A stretch of DNA of 46,405 nt from Nitrosomonas sp. Nm84 (GCF_003201565.1 NZ_QJJP01000029.1:1-46405), one strand, 5' to 3'. Positions 24,611 through 36,686 are shown, counted from the stretch's first letter. Numbers and translations are program-made. The notes: generated by a model not told the origin, from the letters alone.

Positions 24611-24885
24611 ATGAAAAAACTTATCGCAATAGCTGCATTCTTAGCTACTCTGACTGAACCTGCATGGGCCGCTATCCAAACGGTTACGCTGTCTGTACCC
24701 GGCATGACGTGCGCCGCTTGCCCGATCACGGTAAAGAAGGCACTCTTTAAGGTGGATGGCGTGCAAGAGGTCAATGTGAGCTACAAGAAACTCGAAGCCG
24801 TTGTCACCTTTGATGATGCCAAGACCACTGTCGAGACATTGACCAAAGCTACCGAAAATGCTGGCTATCCGGCCTCGGTGAAGCA

Positions 24886-24889
<4 letters not shown>
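24611..24889 (+). CDS. merP: MerP periplasmic mercury-binding protein, 92 aa
   Basis: Signal peptide (residues 1-20, cleavage near AWA|A) followed by a heavy-metal-associated domain with GMTCAACPITVKKAL, whose two Cys bind Hg(II). Typical length is about 91 aa. It scavenges Hg(II) in the periplasm and hands it to MerT. AGGAGA precedes the ATG. Confidence 0.96.
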
Positions 24890-26762
<1,873 letters not shown>

Positions 26763-27126
26763 GGAAAAAAACAGGTATTCGATGAATGTCTACACAGTAT
26801 TCCGTATAAATAGCTTTAAGTAATAAGAGACCGTACATGGACGCCCACAATTTGCAAAGCATTCAATTTTTGATGATGAACTGATTTAGATTGCAGCCAT
26901 ACATTCGGATTTTTCTTGGAGAACTTACTCCTATCCCTGATGGAATTCGCTAAATAGCACCTGATCACTGCAATGCACTCGAAGTGCCAGGTCCCGTTAA
27001 GGTTAAGCTAATTACGGTCTTAATTAAGGCATAGGTAATTAACATAAGTCTATTATTCACAACCTTTTCCACGGAATTTGTGGATAACGCATAGAACTGG
27101 CTTAATTCATATAAACGCCAGGTATT
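26763..27126. other. Intergenic region between merA and the Tra2 block
   Basis: 364 bp. GC content drops back to backbone levels within about 50 bp after merA, marking the edge of the mer insert. A DnaA-box-like TGTGGATAA is present at 27079-27087 but is alone. No gene, clear terminator or transposon end recognised. Confidence 0.4.
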
Positions 27127-27558
27127 TTATTGTTTTCCGTGATAAAGCTTTTCTAGCCAGTCAGCCCATTTAGCGGCTCTGACCATCAGATCAGCGCGAT
27201 ATATTAAATTATATTTTGGAGTCCGTGAATGATAATTGGCCGCCTTTGTCCAGATGTCGCCTCTATCATTCTTGATATGCAGACGCACGCGCCATGCGGC
27301 CAAATCATAGGAATAACAACCTGGATTTGCTACATGATCAGGCGTGATGCCATATTTGGATAAATCTTGAAGATATGAGGTATTAAACTGCATCGAGCCA
27401 ACATCGTGAGTACCGTTACTGTTACGCACCCATTGGCCCGGTTTTCCACTCTCCTTTTCGGCTATCGCTAGTAAAATATTGGCGGGTATTTCATACTTGA
27501 TGGCGGCTGTAATTGAGCACACCACTCTTTCCTGCATATCTGGTGGCAAATCCATCAT
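27127..27558 (-). CDS. trbN: TrbN/VirB1-like lytic transglycosylase, 143 aa
   Basis: Soluble muramidase of the SLT type that opens peptidoglycan for channel assembly. ILLAIAEKESGKPGQW carries the catalytic Glu (ESG), and HDVGSMQFNTSYL is the GxMQ motif. No evident signal peptide, so export may use another route or the start lies elsewhere. It is the last gene of the trb operon, as in RP4 where trbN follows trbL and trbM; trbM is missing. Start taken at ATG 27558. Confidence 0.85.
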   Translation of the reverse strand: MMDLPPDMQERVVCSITAAIKYEIPANILLAIAEKESGKPGQWVRNSNGTHDVGSMQFNTSYLQDLSKYGITPDHVANPGCYSYDLAAWRVRLHIKNDRGDIWTKAANYHSRTPKYNLIYRADLMVRAAKWADWLEKLYHGKQ

Positions 27559-27586
27559 CAAACGAATCGCTTAAATACCTTATTCA

Positions 27587-28675
27587 TTATTTGCCCCCTC
27601 CTTGCGAAATATTGTTCATACCCGCAGATTCCTGAGCCTGACCCTTTTCGATAGCGCTGCGTAAAGCATCCGGCCCCGAACTTCTTGCCGCTGCTAGCCG
27701 ACCGGCTGCCAGTGATCCACCATAAGATGCAACGGCTGCAGCAGTACCTGCCGCTGCCATAAAACCACCGGCGCCATAGCTGCCAATTCCAGCGCTCGAG
27801 CCTATGCTACTACCCGTTATAATGCCAGCCAGTAACGATGGTAATCTGGAAATCAACACAAAAAATGCAATCGTAAAAATCAGCATAACCGCCAGTTCTT
27901 CATAATTCATAACATTTTTACCCATTTTGGCGTAAAAACTGGATAACAGATCACTGCCAATACCAACGATCAGGAGCATCACAAATAACTGTATTCCAAT
28001 ACCCAAAACCGTTTTAAAGTAGTTTATGGCGATGTCGGATGTCCAGCGTGCGCCACCAAAACCTAAAAAGAAGATACCTGCATACATTAACACCCATCCT
28101 GATATCAACAAGAGCAGCATGTTGACTGCTATTACTGTCAGAATAATTAAAATTATTAAAGAAATGATAAAACCCATCAAACTATCTATAGGTTGCATGA
28201 ATGTAACGCTCTTCGTTGCCTGGTTCCAGATTAAAATCCCTGTATGCATAATACTGGCATGACTCGCACCACTCGGCAAACCGGCGGCAGTGCCGCCTAA
28301 TTGCTGCATAGAGTCTATAATAGTGCCCGCAATATTGTGACCCGATACGGCATTAGTCAGCAGCCAGAAATAAAAACCTGTGAAGATAACGAAACGAGTG
28401 AATTCGGCGAAGAAATCACCAATATCGGCCTTGCGTAACAGCATCATGCCAAATGTCCACACCATTGAAATCAATACCAGAGACCAGAACAATCGCTCAG
28501 CTGCAGACTGAATAACAGTATGCCAACTCTTAACCTTTGTCCAAAACTTTTGGACGACTTGATCCAGAACACTCTGATTAGTTACTGGATCAACATATGC
28601 CAACTCAGCTGATGCCTTCGTGGAAAGTAATATCAGAAGCAAAGTACTTAATAAAATACACAATACTTTGTACAT
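27587..28675 (-). CDS. trbL: TrbL/VirB6-type inner-membrane channel protein, 362 aa
   Basis: Signal-like N-terminus, then five to six membrane segments between residues about 50 and 290. The C-terminal part is rich in Ala and Gly (SSAGIGSYGAGGFMAAAGTA), as in TrbL. VirB6/TrbL proteins form the inner-membrane pore of the secretion machine. Position after trbK matches RP4. Confidence 0.88.
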   Translation of the reverse strand: MYKVLCILLSTLLLILLSTKASAELAYVDPVTNQSVLDQVVQKFWTKVKSWHTVIQSAAERLFWSLVLISMVWTFGMMLLRKADIGDFFAEFTRFVIFTGFYFWLLTNAVSGHNIAGTIIDSMQQLGGTAAGLPSGASHASIMHTGILIWNQATKSVTFMQPIDSLMGFIISLIILIILTVIAVNMLLLLISGWVLMYAGIFFLGFGGARWTSDIAINYFKTVLGIGIQLFVMLLIVGIGSDLLSSFYAKMGKNVMNYEELAVMLIFTIAFFVLISRLPSLLAGIITGSSIGSSAGIGSYGAGGFMAAAGTAAAVASYGGSLAAGRLAAARSSGPDALRSAIEKGQAQESAGMNNISQGGGK

Positions 28676-28720
28676 AGACTTGATCTCCCAATTCTTCCGG
28701 CAAATATTTTAGGTCAATAA

Positions 28721-28921
28721 CTATTTTGCTTTCTCTAATTCAACTGGATTTCCCGATTCATCTACTGGCCCGTTAATAGTCCATCTAATTCCAGGCGGCA
28801 TTTCACTTAATTCCTTCTTAGGCTCTTTCAGTTCAAGCTTGCCATCGCCATCCTTATAACAGCCTGACAACAACAAAGACGATAAACAGATCACTGCAAT
28901 ACTCAAATCACTCTTTTTCAT
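28721..28921 (-). CDS. trbK: TrbK-like entry-exclusion lipoprotein, 66 aa
   Basis: Short lipoprotein: the lipobox LLLSGC ends at Cys21, followed by a charged tail of 45 residues. RP4 TrbK, located between trbJ and trbL, is a lipoprotein that blocks entry of identical plasmids. The position and type match; the sequence itself is too short to be decisive. EexN-like proteins look the same. Confidence 0.75.
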   Translation of the reverse strand: MKKSDLSIAVICLSSLLLSGCYKDGDGKLELKEPKKELSEMPPGIRWTINGPVDESGNPVELEKAK

Positions 28922-28947
28922 TGTTTTTTCTCCTTCGATTTAGTGTT

Positions 28948-29766
28948 TTAAAAAGCGTCTCTTACAGACCAATTTCTACCAGCAGGCAATATTTCAGGAC
29001 TCAATCGCTTGGTTGCTGCCTCACGTGCGGCCTGCTGCATGGCCTTCAGATCTACCTCAGCCTGATTTTTTGTATTGAAAGCATTGTGCTGAGCTATCAG
29101 CATTTGACGCATTTGTAATAGCTGATTCGCTTGATAGGCGGCCAATTGATTGGCATACTGAAAAGCTTCCATTTGCCCTTGAGCTGATTGAGTTTTTTGT
29201 TGTAAAAGTTGCAAATGAGCCGCATCCAGAGGAATCTGATTTTGATGTTCACTCAGCCCTCGTAAAAGGGAATCATTAGCATGTTTTTGTGAGTCTGTGC
29301 TCGTGTTTTGTCCATCCTTTAATAGTTTCCAGGCGGAATCGCTACATTTTTCCTCTAAAGTGAAGCAAGATGAGCTACGGTAATATTCAACATTGCGAAA
29401 CCGTTGCATGTAGCTGTCTAGACCTCCATATTGTTGTTCATAATACCGTATGGAATTGGATAAATTGATTAGCTTAGTCATGGTGTATTCTACCTTCGCC
29501 CATACATAAGCAGGTGGTGCCAAAGTATTGCGAATCATGTTTTCATACTGCTGCAACTGGGTTCTGTATTGCTCAATTTGCTTTTCAGTTTGATTGATTG
29601 CTTCAATCGCTGTAATGGTGGATTGTTTTACATTTGCCATATCTATGACAGCCATTCCACCGGCTTTATTGATTGAGGAATAGCTTAAAATACCCAGGCT
29701 TAATAATATTGTGATCCACTGAATAGCTAGATTTTTACTATTTACCATAATTGAATGCTCCGGCAT
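28948..29766 (-). CDS. trbJ: TrbJ/VirB5-like pilus-associated protein, 272 aa
   Basis: N-terminal membrane/signal segment (about residues 12-32), then a mainly helical domain with coiled-coil character and many Gln (EQYRTQLQQYENMIRNTLAP). Ends QQAAREAATKRLSPEILPAG, typical of TrbJ. VirB5-type proteins sit at the pilus tip or base and aid mating-pair contact. It overlaps the trbI stop by 1 bp. Confidence 0.88.
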   Translation of the reverse strand: MPEHSIMVNSKNLAIQWITILLSLGILSYSSINKAGGMAVIDMANVKQSTITAIEAINQTEKQIEQYRTQLQQYENMIRNTLAPPAYVWAKVEYTMTKLINLSNSIRYYEQQYGGLDSYMQRFRNVEYYRSSSCFTLEEKCSDSAWKLLKDGQNTSTDSQKHANDSLLRGLSEHQNQIPLDAAHLQLLQQKTQSAQGQMEAFQYANQLAAYQANQLLQMRQMLIAQHNAFNTKNQAEVDLKAMQQAAREAATKRLSPEILPAGRNWSVRDAF

Positions 29767-31178
29767 TAATAATCAAACGACTGATAGGGTTTAGAAAACT
29801 TCATGTCTTTGGTAACGATGATGTTAAAGCGATACCCCGGCCTGATCTCAAGGGTGGGCGAGATATTCAGGTTTTTGCGAATCAAATTGGCTGTTACCAA
29901 TCCCAATTGCTGACCCAGCGATTGGCTCATGATGCTACCGGCATTCTGCCGCCCGAACGCACCTCCTGAGTCACGCTGGCTGTATGTTGAACCGGCCACA
30001 ATGGCCGACATTATCAGGGCTGAACCAAAGATGCGCAGATAATGGTTATTGACCTGATCTTTAAAACCAGCATAACCCACCCCATCAGCACCCGGCATGG
30101 CACCAATATCCATGGTCTTGCCATCCGGAAAGATGATGCGCTGCCAGGCGACCAACACACGTGCCTGACCAAACTCCACTTCGCTGGAATAAGTACCCAC
30201 CAATCTCGAGCCTTGTGGAATCAAGCGCCATTTACCTATCGGAGAATCATAAATATGCTGACTCACCTGTGCCATGATCTGGCCCGGCAGACTGGAATTA
30301 ATACCGGATATCAAGGTTGCCGGTATGACAAACCCAGTTTGCAAGACATACGGTGTAGGAGGTTTTTTGACTTCACTATCCAGATTCCAGCGTGCATCCC
30401 CTTTTGCCGAATCAAAACGAGAATAATCCTGAGTCTGTCTGCCAACATCATCATCCAGCAAACGAGGGGCGCCATCGTTCATGAATTCATCACCCCTACC
30501 CGCTCCCATTCCTCCCGCTACACTTGATTCCCCATCCTGTCTCAACCGCGCCAGACGCGCATGATAGGCAGCCGTTGGATCTTCACGCAGATTTGCATCT
30601 ATCTGTTGACGCACTGATGCCAATTTAGCCAACATTTCCTCGCGCGTTTTAGGTGCACCAGTGTTGGTTAAATCCGGCGATGATCCTGTACTTCTGGGTG
30701 CAATCACATTCACATTTGTTTTGGCCTTGATCGCTTCTTCCAGTTGCTGGCGTTTCAACATCCGAATATGCTCGATGTCAGCATGATGCGAGGGATCAGT
30801 AACTGCATTCAGGGATGGCGGCAGAGGCGGTTTATCCAGATCCGATGGCCGCTCGATAATGATTCCCTGAATGGGTGATTTTGCAACTGAATCTGAAGTT
30901 ACAGATTGGGCTTTAGGCTCTATGATGCCGCCGATATAGTCTTTGGCAATGAGTGAAGCAAAGGAATTGCTCGACTGAATATCGCCATTCACATCAGAAT
31001 CATTTTGACCTCGCTCAGCTGCGCGATTCATAGCGACGATCATCATAAGCAGCATGAATATCAGCATAATCGCGCCAAAAATTACAATCGGAAGGTTATT
31101 AACGCGCCGCACACCGGCGCTTCTTGCGACTACATCCGGTGACGAATCGGGTGATAAGAGTTTTGAATTGGTCGACAT
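29766..31178 (-). CDS. trbI: TrbI/VirB10 channel scaffold protein, 470 aa
   Basis: Short cytoplasmic N-terminus, one membrane helix (NLPIVIFGAIMLIFMLLMMI, residues about 29-48), a Pro-rich periplasmic linker, and the C-terminal beta-barrel-like domain from about residue 260 (VLQTGFVIPATLISGINSSL, then RLVGTYSSEVEFGQARVLVA). It spans the envelope and joins the inner-membrane ATPases to the outer-membrane ring with TrbG and TrbH. Confidence 0.95.
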   Translation of the reverse strand: MSTNSKLLSPDSSPDVVARSAGVRRVNNLPIVIFGAIMLIFMLLMMIVAMNRAAERGQNDSDVNGDIQSSNSFASLIAKDYIGGIIEPKAQSVTSDSVAKSPIQGIIIERPSDLDKPPLPPSLNAVTDPSHHADIEHIRMLKRQQLEEAIKAKTNVNVIAPRSTGSSPDLTNTGAPKTREEMLAKLASVRQQIDANLREDPTAAYHARLARLRQDGESSVAGGMGAGRGDEFMNDGAPRLLDDDVGRQTQDYSRFDSAKGDARWNLDSEVKKPPTPYVLQTGFVIPATLISGINSSLPGQIMAQVSQHIYDSPIGKWRLIPQGSRLVGTYSSEVEFGQARVLVAWQRIIFPDGKTMDIGAMPGADGVGYAGFKDQVNNHYLRIFGSALIMSAIVAGSTYSQRDSGGAFGRQNAGSIMSQSLGQQLGLVTANLIRKNLNISPTLEIRPGYRFNIIVTKDMKFSKPYQSFDY

Positions 31179-31190
31179 CTACCTACCCCC

Positions 31191-31688
31191 TTATTCTTTT
31201 CTTACCCAAAGACCGGCAGGATGAACACTGTCGGCCTGTGCCACAAATGCACGTGACAAGCGCGTATCGTCAATCGTAATATTGACATGATACAAATCAC
31301 CCGATTGGTCAATTATGTAACTCAAGGCCAATCCTGTCGGTTGACTGGCACCATCCTCCTGGTGATTAATAGCGATGCCCGGAAGGCTGTCGCCCATCAG
31401 AATTTTTGAAACAAAAAGGGAATTATCCGAATCGATTCTCTCCTGAACCGCAAACCCTGCAACGCGCAGATTCTCTATCAAGGCATGACCAAACGGGTCA
31501 TTGACTGTATGACGCAGATTAAATTGCGTGTTTGCAGCCGGATACAGACGCACTATTTGTGCTGTCACTTCATCGGCCATGACTTTGCTGTATATGGTTG
31601 AAGGATTTTGAATAAAACTGCCATAGGGTTGCGTAGCACAGCCGCTCAGAAGCAATAACAAAATGATAATTAAACTATTGGATCGCAT
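31191..31688 (-). CDS. trbH: TrbH-like outer-membrane lipoprotein, 165 aa
   Basis: The lipobox LLLLSGCATQ places the lipidated Cys near residue 18. Size and position between trbG and trbI match RP4 TrbH, a VirB7-like partner of the TrbG ring. The start is set at ATG 31688 behind AAGGGGG; the frame also includes an upstream TTG at 31694 that overlaps the trbG stop. Confidence 0.85.
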   Translation of the reverse strand: MRSNSLIIILLLLLSGCATQPYGSFIQNPSTIYSKVMADEVTAQIVRLYPAANTQFNLRHTVNDPFGHALIENLRVAGFAVQERIDSDNSLFVSKILMGDSLPGIAINHQEDGASQPTGLALSYIIDQSGDLYHVNITIDDTRLSRAFVAQADSVHPAGLWVRKE

Positions 31689-31690
31689 GA

Positions 31691-32617
31691 TCAATTCCCC
31701 CTTGAAATCGTCACCCGGCTTTGATTGCCGCCCACTCCAGCAACAAGAATTGCCTTGTCAAACACGGCATCCACGATATAGCGATCACCCTGTAAGCGGT
31801 AATTCACTATGACCGTCTCATCATCGCTAAAAATGCCGCCTTCCTTGTTCAATAGTAACAAAGTCGGTGCTTCTGTCTGCGCCATGATGGCAGGCATCTG
31901 TATGATGGTTTTTTGACCATCGTTATAGACACGCAACGGCTTCCAGGCAGCATCTCCGGCAACAGAATAGGCGAAGTCCAAGTTGCCAAGATATTCTCCG
32001 GTTCCAGGCAGGGTGCGTGAGCGTCTCACATCCATAGCATGACTTTCCCGGGTCTTGATGGCATCCCATTTGGCAATCGCATCCTCAGGATAAGTAAAGC
32101 CCACTCTCGGCATGAAATCGCGCCGGTGAGATCGCAATCGCATGTGATACGTGCGCCGGTTGGTAGTCACCACCAGGGATGTTTCCAGACCCACATCCAA
32201 GGGTTTTATAATTAAATGTTGTACCTCTAGAGCCCCCTGCCCTGTCACGGCCGGTTCAACCAGCCAACGCGCCTGATCGCCCAGATGGATGGAATTCACC
32301 TGTTCTCCCGGCTGCAATTCAATATCGCATACCTGCAATACTGCACACACGATGCTGGGCTGTTGTGAACCGAACAGAAAACGGATTGACCCATCCGGCC
32401 CCGCAACCGGTTTTGTGCCGCTAGGATTGACTGCTTGCCATTTCTTGGCCAGATCAATAGCGGCACGCTCTTGTGGCGTCAGTTGGGGATTCTTATCGGT
32501 GAAATACGCATCCGACAAACCATTGGCATAGCCTGGAGTAACCAGTCGAATGGACAAAATCAACATGCTCAGCGTGCCCAAGATACTTGGGGTACTTAAA
32601 AAGAGTAACGGTTTCAT
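31691..32617 (-). CDS. trbG: TrbG/VirB9 outer-membrane core protein, 308 aa
   Basis: Signal peptide (about residues 1-31), then the CagX/VirB9 domain. Recognisable stretches are IRFLFGSQQPSIVCAVLQVC, then EQVNSIHLGDQARWLVEPAV, and the C-terminal GDRYIVDAVFDKAILV. Together with TrbI and TrbH it forms the core complex in the outer membrane. Located directly after trbF as in RP4. Confidence 0.94.
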   Translation of the reverse strand: MKPLLFLSTPSILGTLSMLILSIRLVTPGYANGLSDAYFTDKNPQLTPQERAAIDLAKKWQAVNPSGTKPVAGPDGSIRFLFGSQQPSIVCAVLQVCDIELQPGEQVNSIHLGDQARWLVEPAVTGQGALEVQHLIIKPLDVGLETSLVVTTNRRTYHMRLRSHRRDFMPRVGFTYPEDAIAKWDAIKTRESHAMDVRRSRTLPGTGEYLGNLDFAYSVAGDAAWKPLRVYNDGQKTIIQMPAIMAQTEAPTLLLLNKEGGIFSDDETVIVNYRLQGDRYIVDAVFDKAILVAGVGGNQSRVTISRGN

Positions 32618-32631
32618 GATGAGCGGTCCCT

Positions 32632-33408
32632 TTATGTCTGCTTCGACCAGGAGAAATCCTGGATATAAATGCCCAGCGGGTTATTGCGGATCTGTTCTTC
32701 CGTTGTGCTTTGGGTTGTCGGCTTGTTATAGACTCTCAATAATGCACGCATCTTGAAAGGCGGCTCGGTTAAGTGCCCTTGCCGATCATAGATTTTCTCC
32801 AGCCAGTCGACCTGCCAGGTCTCCGGTGATTGGGGTATCACCGATATGATTTCAACATTGACGGTTTGTGTTTCAGCACGTTTGAAAGGACTGCTGGCTT
32901 CACTACTGTTGAACCATTCATTGGCTTTTGCAGTGGCCGGATCATTATTGGACAGCATGGCATACGCACGAAAAATGGCGCGACGCTGCAAGGCGATATC
33001 AGGGGTCACCATACGCAAATCATTAATGAATGCGGCAACTGATGCATGCACTACGCGCTGATCGGCCACCGCAGCGATATCCGCACGGGAAACCGCTACC
33101 GCCTCACCCAGTTTATTGACCTGCACCACGTAAGGGATGAATTTGGATTGACTGCCGATAGCAATGACTCCTCCTACCCCTGCCAGCGCAATCAATAAGC
33201 AAAGAATGGCCAGCATTTGCCACATATTGCGCGAAGCCTGAATCCCGCGCATATGATCATTCCAGGTACGCCGCGCTGACAGATAGGGGTTTTCATTTTC
33301 ACCGCAGCGGCGACCACCTTCCATGAATGCATGATCCTCACGGATTTGTTTGTTCGACTTAATTTTTCCGGCAATTCTTATTTTAAAAAAATCACTGATT
33401 ACACTCAT
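32632..33408 (-). CDS. trbF: TrbF/VirB8 inner-membrane assembly protein, 258 aa
   Basis: Cytoplasmic N-terminus with NPYLSARRTWNDHMRG, one membrane helix (about residues 62-85), and a periplasmic NTF2-like domain (VVQVNKLGEAVAVSRADI onwards). VirB8 proteins nucleate the channel. The start overlaps the trbE stop (ATGA). Confidence 0.94.
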   Translation of the reverse strand: MSVISDFFKIRIAGKIKSNKQIREDHAFMEGGRRCGENENPYLSARRTWNDHMRGIQASRNMWQMLAILCLLIALAGVGGVIAIGSQSKFIPYVVQVNKLGEAVAVSRADIAAVADQRVVHASVAAFINDLRMVTPDIALQRRAIFRAYAMLSNNDPATAKANEWFNSSEASSPFKRAETQTVNVEIISVIPQSPETWQVDWLEKIYDRQGHLTEPPFKMRALLRVYNKPTTQSTTEEQIRNNPLGIYIQDFSWSKQT

Positions 33409-35942
33409 CCAGCCACTCCATAGTCAGATAATGTTAATCCTTTAATCGCCAACCACTCGATAACCCAGCGGTCTCCATACTTGTCATGCAGGTTTTTGAT
33501 AGTTGCGATTGATTCCTTATCCGTAGATCCCACAAAAGCTAACGCTAATGGCCCGAGTGCCAGGTCGTAGAGTCGCCTGCCGTTCTCGGACACGGTGTAA
33601 TATTGCTTTTTAGGAATGGCAGAAGCCAAAATCTCAATCTGGCGTGAATTTAAACCCATGCGCCGGTAGAGTGCTGATGCTTCCTCATCGCGTGCAAACA
33701 CGTTAGGTAGAAATATCTTGGTGGCAGTGGACTCAACAATGACATCGAGAATGCCACTGTTTGCGGCGTCCGACAGACTCTGGGTTGCCATCAACACCAG
33801 ACAATTGTTTTTACGCATGACTTTGAGCCATTCCCGAATCTTGGCACGAAATACCGGATGACCGAGCATGAGCCATGCCTCATCCAGAAGGATGGCAGCA
33901 GGCTGGCCCTTGAGGCTTCTCTCAATGCGCCGAAACAGATACAACAACGTGGGCAGTGCGTATTTATCACCGAGATTCATCAATTCCTCGATCTCGAAGG
34001 TGGTAAATGATGAAAGATTCAATCCATCGGCTTCAGCATCGAGTAAATGCCCCATCATGCCATCAATGGTGTATTGCCGAAGCGCTTCACGGATGGTTTC
34101 ATCCTGAATCGTCACCAGAAAATCCGATAAGGTTTTGGAGCCGCTTTGATGCATGTTAGCAATGGCATGACTGATTTCGTTGCGCTGTAACGGGGTGACT
34201 GTGATGCCGTTGAGTTCAACCATCAAACAAATCCATTCCAGCGCCCATGCACGATCACTTTTAGTTTGCAAGAACTGTAATGGGCAGAAAGACAGTGATT
34301 CATCATCTCCTGCTACTGTGAAATGCTGGCCACCCACTGCTTTTGTTAGTGGATACATCGACATTCCCTTGTCAAAGCAATAAATCGACATGCCCTGGTA
34401 GCGCCTCAATTGCGCGGCAATCAACGCCAGGTGCGTGGATTTACCCGCGCCTGTAGGTCCGAACATGAAGGTATGTCCCAGATCACGTACATGCAGATTC
34501 AGCCGGAAAGGGGTAGCGCCTTGAGTGACACAGTGCATCAAGGGTGGTGAATTGGGTGGATACATTGGACAAGGGGCTATTGGCTTGCCTGTCCAAATGG
34601 TATTGACCGGCAACAGATCAGCCAGATTCATGGTATTGATGAGTGGTCTGCGTACATTCTCGACACCGTGGCCGGGCAGGCTTCCCAGATAGGCATCCAT
34701 CGTATTGATCGTCTCAACCCGTGCGGCAAAGCCCAGATGATTGATTGCTTTCTCTACCTTTCGCCCGGCTTCTTCCAACGCAGCCCGATCTTCCATCATC
34801 AGCACAACCACGCTGGTATAGTAGCCCTGCCCCACCATGCCGCTATTGGTCTCAGCAATGGCAGACTGCGCATCATCAACCATATTGAGCGCGTCCTCAT
34901 CGATGTTGCTGCTTTGCAGGTTAAATACCTGATCCAGAAAACCGCGAATCTTTTGTTTCCAGCGTCTGCGGTATTTCTCCAGATGATTGACCGCCTCATG
35001 TGTATCCATAAAGATAAACCGAGATGACCAGCGGTACACGCCCGGCAACTCAGCTAGCAGATTTAACATGCCTGGTGAGGATTCCAAGGGAAAACCTTCA
35101 ATGGAAACCACCTGAACGAAATTTCGACCAATTTTAGGTACCACCCCGCCCCACATTTCCTGACCACTCAGCAGCGTGTCCAGATACATGGGATTGGCAG
35201 GTAACACCATTGGATGATCCAGGCCGGTAATGCATAATTGCAGCCACTGTAAGAAATCATCATGGATGATGGTTGTACTGTCTTCATTGACGATTTTGCG
35301 GCTTTTTAAGCGTGACAGATGAAACACGCTGGATAATCTGGACTCAAAGTTGGCACATTCACGCTGAAAATATTCCAGCAATCCTTGCGTTCTGGCTTTT
35401 TGATCGGGTGCCTGGGTGTCATCATCAAACATGAGTTCTACGAACTTGCGCTGTGCCAACATCGGCGGCAAATAGGTCAGTGATACGATAAAACAACTCT
35501 CGTACATAGTACCGATACGTTCAAACAGATTGCGCCGCTCCTGATCAATGGCAGCGGTCACTGGATCAGGATAATTGGATAACGCTTTATCTGAGTAACC
35601 TTGTGCCGGTTTGCGTATAGCATCGACATGAATCATCCAGCCATTGCCCAAACGGGATAATGCCTGGTTAATCCGAAACGACACGCGTTCACGCTCGATA
35701 TCGGTACTGCTGGCCGTATCATCACCAAAGAATATCCATGCGGCCATCAATGCACCATTCTTGCCGACAATCACGCCATCTTCCACCACCGCCGCATACA
35801 CCAGCAAATCGGCAAAGCCCATTTCTTTTGATCGATGTTGATCCAGCCTTAATTCTTTGCCAGCATCACGAATACGCAGGAACAGCATCAGAAGCAGCAA
35901 AGCACCACACATTGCGATGAGGATGGTCATTGCGGCAATCAT
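33405..35942 (-). CDS. trbE: TrbE/VirB4 secretion ATPase, 845 aa
   Basis: Energises pilus and channel assembly. A short hydrophobic N-terminus is followed by the CagE/VirB4 domain. Walker A GPTGAGKST lies near residues 495-503, and the Walker B region AAILLDEAWLMLGHP lies near residue 680. Length matches RP4 TrbE (852 aa). Overlaps both trbD upstream and trbF downstream by 4 bp. Confidence 0.97.
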   Translation of the reverse strand: MIAAMTILIAMCGALLLLMLFLRIRDAGKELRLDQHRSKEMGFADLLVYAAVVEDGVIVGKNGALMAAWIFFGDDTASSTDIERERVSFRINQALSRLGNGWMIHVDAIRKPAQGYSDKALSNYPDPVTAAIDQERRNLFERIGTMYESCFIVSLTYLPPMLAQRKFVELMFDDDTQAPDQKARTQGLLEYFQRECANFESRLSSVFHLSRLKSRKIVNEDSTTIIHDDFLQWLQLCITGLDHPMVLPANPMYLDTLLSGQEMWGGVVPKIGRNFVQVVSIEGFPLESSPGMLNLLAELPGVYRWSSRFIFMDTHEAVNHLEKYRRRWKQKIRGFLDQVFNLQSSNIDEDALNMVDDAQSAIAETNSGMVGQGYYTSVVVLMMEDRAALEEAGRKVEKAINHLGFAARVETINTMDAYLGSLPGHGVENVRRPLINTMNLADLLPVNTIWTGKPIAPCPMYPPNSPPLMHCVTQGATPFRLNLHVRDLGHTFMFGPTGAGKSTHLALIAAQLRRYQGMSIYCFDKGMSMYPLTKAVGGQHFTVAGDDESLSFCPLQFLQTKSDRAWALEWICLMVELNGITVTPLQRNEISHAIANMHQSGSKTLSDFLVTIQDETIREALRQYTIDGMMGHLLDAEADGLNLSSFTTFEIEELMNLGDKYALPTLLYLFRRIERSLKGQPAAILLDEAWLMLGHPVFRAKIREWLKVMRKNNCLVLMATQSLSDAANSGILDVIVESTATKIFLPNVFARDEEASALYRRMGLNSRQIEILASAIPKKQYYTVSENGRRLYDLALGPLALAFVGSTDKESIATIKNLHDKYGDRWVIEWLAIKGLTLSDYGVAG

Positions 35943-36250
35943 GGGTGCTGTTTTTCCTGTTGACGGTTATTGTCATAAAAAGGGGTGCTTCGCGCCGGAT
36001 AGTATTTCTTGTATTGAATCTGGCGCAGATACACATGACGCAGTTGCGGATCATTTTTAGCCATCAGTCGCAGTGCAAACAGTGCAAAAAACCACAGCGC
36101 TATGCCAAAGATCGTGGCCTTGATTTCCATCGCCACAAAGATGGATGTGGCTGCAATCAGGATAGAAAACATAACGAGTTCGCGGTCACCGCCCATAAAC
36201 AAGTTGGGGCGGTTTCCCGATTGACGGATAGGTATGGTTCGAAGTGCCAT
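35939..36250 (-). CDS. trbD: TrbD/VirB3 inner-membrane protein, 103 aa
   Basis: Small protein with two adjacent membrane helices (residues about 26-62), preceded by RTIPIRQSGNRPNLFMGGDR, a typical VirB3/TrbD start. It partners VirB4/TrbE in pilus assembly. The 19-bp gap to trbC and 4-bp overlap with trbE place it in the operon. Confidence 0.93.
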   Translation of the reverse strand: MALRTIPIRQSGNRPNLFMGGDRELVMFSILIAATSIFVAMEIKATIFGIALWFFALFALRLMAKNDPQLRHVYLRQIQYKKYYPARSTPFYDNNRQQEKQHP

Positions 36251-36269
36251 AGTCAGCCCCCCTGTTTAA

Positions 36270-36665
36270 CTAACGTAGAGTGATGCTTTCTTCTGATTCT
36301 AAGATTGTCCCTGGCGCTTCACCCGGAATAACCGCACCCTGAAATAGATTAGTCATCACATTGTTGGCTCCAACGAGTAACGCCATCACCAATACGATAA
36401 AAATCAGGGTGCGGAAAAAAGCATTAAGCTCACCGCCAAAGATCAAAATGCCGCCTGCAACCACAATACCGATGATCGACAAGGTAAACGCTACCGGGCC
36501 GGTAACGGAGTTTCTGAGACTCACCAGCCAGGTTTCATAGGGAAGTGCTCCACCTGCGCCAACGGTTGCTTGGGCTTGATCAGCAGACAATAGTAGTAAA
36601 AACAAGACAGCGAATGAATAGATACAACCGAATGGAGAGATACCCTTGATAGTGATTAACTTCAT
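36270..36665 (-). CDS. trbC: TrbC/VirB2-type pilin precursor, 131 aa
   Basis: Long signal peptide ending near QAQA, two hydrophobic helices ([20 protein letters not shown] and [17 protein letters not shown]), then a C-terminal tail after [10 protein letters not shown] that is likely removed. In RP4, TrbC is cut at both ends and circularised by TraF, whose homologue lies at 7900. The same maturation is inferred here. Confidence 0.92.
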   Translation of the reverse strand: MKLITIKGISPFGCIYSFAVLFLLLLSADQAQATVGAGGALPYETWLVSLRNSVTGPVAFTLSIIGIVVAGGILIFGGELNAFFRTLIFIVLVMALLVGANNVMTNLFQGAVIPGEAPGTILESEESITLR

Positions 36666-36686
36666 TGCTCGACTCCTATGAAATAT

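Noticed and set aside
27079..27087. Second DnaA-box match TGTGGATAA
   Set aside because: A single 9-mer is expected by chance at this sequence length and there are no iterons or AT-rich opening site beside it.
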